Source of the DNA: Bradyrhizobium sp. CCGE-LA001
GTDB taxonomy: Bacteria > Pseudomonadota > Alphaproteobacteria > Rhizobiales > Xanthobacteraceae
Assembly (NCBI RefSeq): GCF_000296215.2
Contig: NZ_CP013949.1
Location: 1,171,501 to 1,235,500, forward strand
Length of the DNA stretch: 64,000 bases
Direction: 5' to 3'
Shown here in pieces: positions 61,030-64,000 of this stretch; within the stretch, counting starts at the first letter, position 1, and every line of letters begins with the position of its first letter. The notes beneath the pieces are model-generated. The model searched no databases, had not been told where the DNA came from, and worked only from the letters and a program-made list of their open reading frames with translations. Made by a program: the position numbers and the translations under genes.

Positions 61030-62418
61030 CTAGGAGCCAGACCCCCTCTGCCCCACGCGATACCCCGCAGCGGGATGCGGCGCTCCCAGCCTTGCGCGGC
61101 CCGCCCCGAACAGTTTTTCCCGCAACGTGCCGTTCTTGTATTCCGGCTTATACCGTCCGCGCCGCGTCAGCTCCGGCACCAGCATGTCGGCGATGTCCTC
61201 GAAATCGCCGGGTGAGATCGCGAACGCGACGTTGAGCCCGTCGACGTCGGTTGCCTCGAACCATTGCTCGATCTTGTCCGCGACCATCTCCGGCGTGCCG
61301 ACCACGACCGGGCCGGCGCCGCCGATGCCGACATGCTCGATGACGTCGCGTACGGTCCAGACGCGGTCGGGATCGGCGCGGGTGACGTTGTCCATGGCAC
61401 TGCGGCCGGCATCGTTCTGGACGTGACGCACCTGCTGGTCGAGGTCGTAGCCGGAGAAGTCGACACCAGTCCAACCCGACATCAGCGCCAGCGCGCCTTC
61501 CGGGCTGATGTGGCGGCGGTAGTCGGCATACTTCTCTTTCGCTTCGGCTTCCGTCCGTCCGAGGATGATCGTCATCATCGAGAACATCAGGATCTCGGCC
61601 GGGTTGCGGCCGAGCGCGGCGGCTTCCTGGCGGATCGCGGAGACGCGCGGCGCGATCACCTTGGCCGACGGGCCAGACATGAACACGCATTCGGCGTGCT
61701 TGGCCGCGAACTGCCGGCCGCGCGGCGAGGTGCCGGCCTGGTACAGCACCGGCGTGCGTTGCGGCGACGGCTCGCTGAGGTGAATCGTGTTGTTGATGCG
61801 AAAGTTTGCGCCCTCATGATTGACGCGATGAACTTTCGCGGGATCCGTGAAGATGCCGCGGGCCCGGTCGCGCAGCACGGCGTCGTCCTCCCAGCTGCCT
61901 TCCCAGAGCTTATAGACCACCTCCATATATTCGTCGGCGATGTCGTAGCGGTCGTCATGTCCGGTCTGCCTGTCCTTGCCGGCGCCGCGCGCGGCGCTGT
62001 CGAGATAGCCGGTGACGACGTTCCAGCCGATCCGGCCCTCGGTGAGGTGGTCGAGCGTCGACATCCGCCGTGCGAACGGGTAGGGCGGCTCGAAGGACAG
62101 ATTGCTGGTGACGCCGAAGCCCAGATTTTGAGTGACCGCCGCCATTGCCGAGAGCAGCAGCAGCGGCTCATTCGATGGCGTCTGTGCCGCATTGCGCAAG
62201 GCTGCGTCAGGGCTGTTGCCATAGACGTCATAGACCCCGAGCACGTCGGCGAGGAACAGCCCGTCGAAACGGCCCCGCTCCAGTGTCCTTGCGAGATCGG
62301 TCCAGTAGGGCAGCCGGTTATAGTCGGCGGTGCGGTCGCGCGGGTGGGTCCACAGGCCCGGTGACTGGTGTGCGACGCAATTCATCGCAAAGGCGTTGAG
62401 CCTGATCTCTTTGGCCAT
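61030..62418 (-). CDS. LLM-class flavin monooxygenase (NtaA/SnaA/DszA family)
   Basis: A 462-residue FMN-dependent monooxygenase that uses reduced flavin from a separate reductase. It begins MAKEIRLNAFAMNCVAHQSPG. FDGLFLADVLG, GRIGWNVVTGYLDSAARG and GTSPRGRQFAAKHAECVFM are the NtaA/SnaA/DszA signatures, and the C-terminal FGAGRARL-x-x-xHPA is present. Relatives attack aminopolycarboxylates, organosulfur compounds or dimethyl sulfide. GGGA precedes the ATG at 62418; the frame runs on to 62649 through the divergent promoter and is rejected. Divergent from an M20 peptidase. Confidence 0.93.
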   Translation of the reverse strand: MAKEIRLNAFAMNCVAHQSPGLWTHPRDRTADYNRLPYWTDLARTLERGRFDGLFLADVLGVYDVYGNSPDAALRNAAQTPSNEPLLLLSAMAAVTQNLGFGVTSNLSFEPPYPFARRMSTLDHLTEGRIGWNVVTGYLDSAARGAGKDRQTGHDDRYDIADEYMEVVYKLWEGSWEDDAVLRDRARGIFTDPAKVHRVNHEGANFRINNTIHLSEPSPQRTPVLYQAGTSPRGRQFAAKHAECVFMSGPSAKVIAPRVSAIRQEAAALGRNPAEILMFSMMTIILGRTEAEAKEKYADYRRHISPEGALALMSGWTGVDFSGYDLDQQVRHVQNDAGRSAMDNVTRADPDRVWTVRDVIEHVGIGGAGPVVVGTPEMVADKIEQWFEATDVDGLNVAFAISPGDFEDIADMLVPELTRRGRYKPEYKNGTLREKLFGAGRARLGAPHPAAGYRVGQRGSGS

Positions 62419-62527
62419 GATGTCCCTTGGCAGTCTGTACTGTTGGCACTCTGTACTGAGCGCTCTTCGAATGGTAGACGTGCGCCCCAACTTGGCGACG
62501 TTCTTGCATATCCTAGACTTGGATGTC

Positions 62528-62578
62528 TTGGCCTTGGCAAGGCCAAATCCGTCGGCGCTGTCGCACTTGGCAAGCCAA
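62528..62578. promoter_or_regulatory. Two related palindromes between divergent LLM and M20 genes
   Basis: TTGGCCTTG-G-CAAGGCCAA is a perfect 9-1-9 palindrome (62528-62546). TTGGC-AA-GCCAA is a shorter one (62567-62578). They share TTGGC/GCCAA ends, with centres about 36 bp apart, in a 281-bp divergent region. A weaker CCAACTTGG lies near 62489. Probable operator for an unidentified regulator. Confidence 0.6.
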
Positions 62579-62699
62579 TATCGAGGAAGCAAGAACGAAA
62601 TCCCAAGAGAACTCCAAGATCTATCGAAGTCCCCGCCACTTTCGAACACCTGCCCGCCTCGGGTAATGTCCTTCGCCTCAGAACCTCGAAATGCAAGCC

Positions 62700-64000
62700 A
62701 TGACCAGAGCCGACGCCATCGCCCGTGCCCGTGAGGATTTCACCTCCGGTGCGTTTCTTTCCGAGCTCGACCGCCGCGTCGCGTACCGGACCGAAAGCCA
62801 GAATCCGTCGCGGGGCACCGAGTTGCGCGCCTATCTGGAACAGGAGATGCAGCCGGCATTCGCCGCGTTGGATTTTTCCAGCCGCATCGTGGAATCCCCG
62901 AGCGGCAAGGCGCCGTTTCTGTTTGCCGAGCATCACGAGAGTGCATCCGCGCCGACGGTGCTGATCTACGGCCACGGCGACGTCGTCGACGGCATGGAGG
63001 GCGAGTGGCGCGATGGCCGCGATCCCTGGCGCACGACGGTTGCGGGCACTCGCCTCTATGGCCGCGGTACCGCCGACAACAAGGGCCAGCACAGCATCAA
63101 CATGGCGGCGCTACGCGCTGTGCGCGAGGCCCGCGGCGGCAAGCTCGGCTTCAACGCCAAGTTCATCGTCGAGATGGGCGAGGAGATCGGCTCGCCAGAT
63201 CTCGGCAAGGTCTGCGATCTCAATCGCGACACGCTCAAGGCCGACCTGTTCATGGCCTCAGATGGGCCGCGCCTGTCTGCCGACCGGCCGACGCTCTTCC
63301 TGGGATGCCGCGGCGGCATCCGCATCCACCTCGACGTGAATTTGCGCGACGGCGGACACCATTCCGGCAATTGGGGCGGCGTGCTCGCCAACCCCGCGAC
63401 CATCCTGGTCAACGCCATCTCGACGCTGGTCGACGGCCATGGCCGTCTTCAGCTCGACGTCCTGAAGCCGCCGCGGCTGACCAACCAGATCCGCTCCTAT
63501 CTCGCCGACGTCGAGGTGGTGCCGACCGCCGACGAGCCTGCCCTCGCAGAGAACTGGGGCGAGGAGGGTCTTTCGGCCGCCGAACGGCTCTACGCCTGGA
63601 ACACGCTGGAAGTGCTGGCGATATCCTCAGGCAATATCGAGAAGCCGGCGAACGCCATTCCCGGCCATGCCAATGCCGTGCTGCAACTGCGTTTCGTGGT
63701 CGGGACCAAGATCGAGGGCCTGATCGAAGCCGTCCGCGCGCATCTGGCCGCAAAAGGGTTTCCGATGGTCGAGGTGCGGGCGGCCCAGAGTTTTGCTGCA
63801 TCGCGCACGGACTTCGACAGCCCCTGGATCAAATGGGCGGCGGATTCGGTGCAGCAGACCACCGGCAAGGCGCCGGCCGTCCTGCCGAATTTCGGCGGCT
63901 CGCTGCCCAACGAGGTGTTCTCCGAGATCCTGGGCCTGCCGACGATCTGGGTGCCACACTCCTATCCCGGCTGCTCCCAGCATGCGCCCAATGAGCACAT
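62700..64000 (+). CDS. M20-family metallopeptidase, 3' end beyond the window
   Basis: The frame is still open at the window edge (about 433 codons seen). M20 zinc peptidases cleave dipeptides or N-acyl amino acids. Metal-site landmarks: YGHGDVVDG (first His, Asp), GRGTADNKGQHS (bridging Asp), FIVEMGEEIGSP (general base Glu and ligand Glu), LFMASDGPR (Asp). A dimerisation lid follows near 215-340. The last metal His should be near the end in QHAPNEH. ATG at 62700 is taken; an in-frame ATG at 62691 is possible and neither has a clear ribosome-binding site. Divergent from the LLM monooxygenase, a frequent pairing in catabolic loci. Confidence 0.9.
   Translation, partial: MTRADAIARAREDFTSGAFLSELDRRVAYRTESQNPSRGTELRAYLEQEMQPAFAALDFSSRIVESPSGKAPFLFAEHHESASAPTVLIYGHGDVVDGMEGEWRDGRDPWRTTVAGTRLYGRGTADNKGQHSINMAALRAVREARGGKLGFNAKFIVEMGEEIGSPDLGKVCDLNRDTLKADLFMASDGPRLSADRPTLFLGCRGGIRIHLDVNLRDGGHHSGNWGGVLANPATILVNAISTLVDGHGRLQLDVLKPPRLTNQIRSYLADVEVVPTADEPALAENWGEEGLSAAERLYAWNTLEVLAISSGNIEKPANAIPGHANAVLQLRFVVGTKIEGLIEAVRAHLAAKGFPMVEVRAAQSFAASRTDFDSPWIKWAADSVQQTTGKAPAVLPNFGGSLPNEVFSEILGLPTIWVPHSYPGCSQHAPNEH

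Overview
The window looks like chromosomal DNA of an alphaproteobacterium of the Bradyrhizobium / Nitrobacteraceae group. The basis is high GC content, the gltBD operon, CpdR, an Omp25-type 31-kDa-like porin, many TctC/LivK/TrpX-type periplasmic binding proteins, LysE-type exporters, and palindromic intergenic elements of the kind that litter these genomes. Assignment is by recognition of protein families only; no database search was run.

Layout. 0-11.5 kb: end of an outer-membrane beta-barrel gene, glutamate synthase (gltB-gltD, minus strand), a secreted proline-rich protein, an alpha/beta hydrolase, and a small heat-shock protein gene whose leader looks like a ROSE RNA thermometer. 11.6-19 kb: a membrane-anchored di-heme cytochrome, an adenylate cyclase/TolB/TPR protein, a LysE exporter, and a TauE/SafE exporter divergent from a LysR regulator. 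19-25.6 kb: small accessory genes followed by a tight plus-strand run (DUF2243 membrane protein, 54-residue membrane peptide, SdhB paralogue, NUDIX, SIR2-like). A convergent patatin phospholipase and an orphan NuoD follow. This is the most unusual part of the window.

25.6-30 kb: TctC binding protein, HisN-type phosphatase, a candidate structured small RNA with a strong terminator, N-formylglutamate amidohydrolase, CpdR, and tRNA-Val(GAC). 30-42 kb is a mosaic with a LivK-type protein, NUDIX, a Tat-exported micro-peptide, small dimeric-barrel proteins, dodecin, a phytochelatin-synthase-like protease and an Omp25-like porin. It also holds two decayed copies and one intact copy of a TrpX-type binding protein, an enolase-superfamily enzyme, a LysE exporter and a frameshifted LivK. 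42-54.5 kb: an apparently inactivated esterase-like protein, AlkB, a two-component system in an operon with a DUF4173 protein, a GH3 enzyme, a Mn-catalase/DUF892 fusion, dihydropyrimidinase, and a TetR regulator divergent from pspA-yiaAB. Three copies of one palindrome lie between TetR and pspA. 54.5-64 kb: redox and catabolic enzymes (SDR, aldehyde dehydrogenase, OYE-type flavin reductase, GFA-like protein, TPP enzyme, LLM monooxygenase) and the start of an M20 peptidase.

The best candidate for an undescribed system is the 20.3-25.6 kb block. It groups proteins acting on NAD (SIR2), nucleotide derivatives (NUDIX), membrane lipid (patatin) and the quinone pool (SdhB- and NuoD-like subunits without their partners). 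Other regulatory signals worth testing are the ROSE hairpin, the triple palindrome at the pspA promoter, the 27.7 kb RNA and the palindromes between the LLM and M20 genes.
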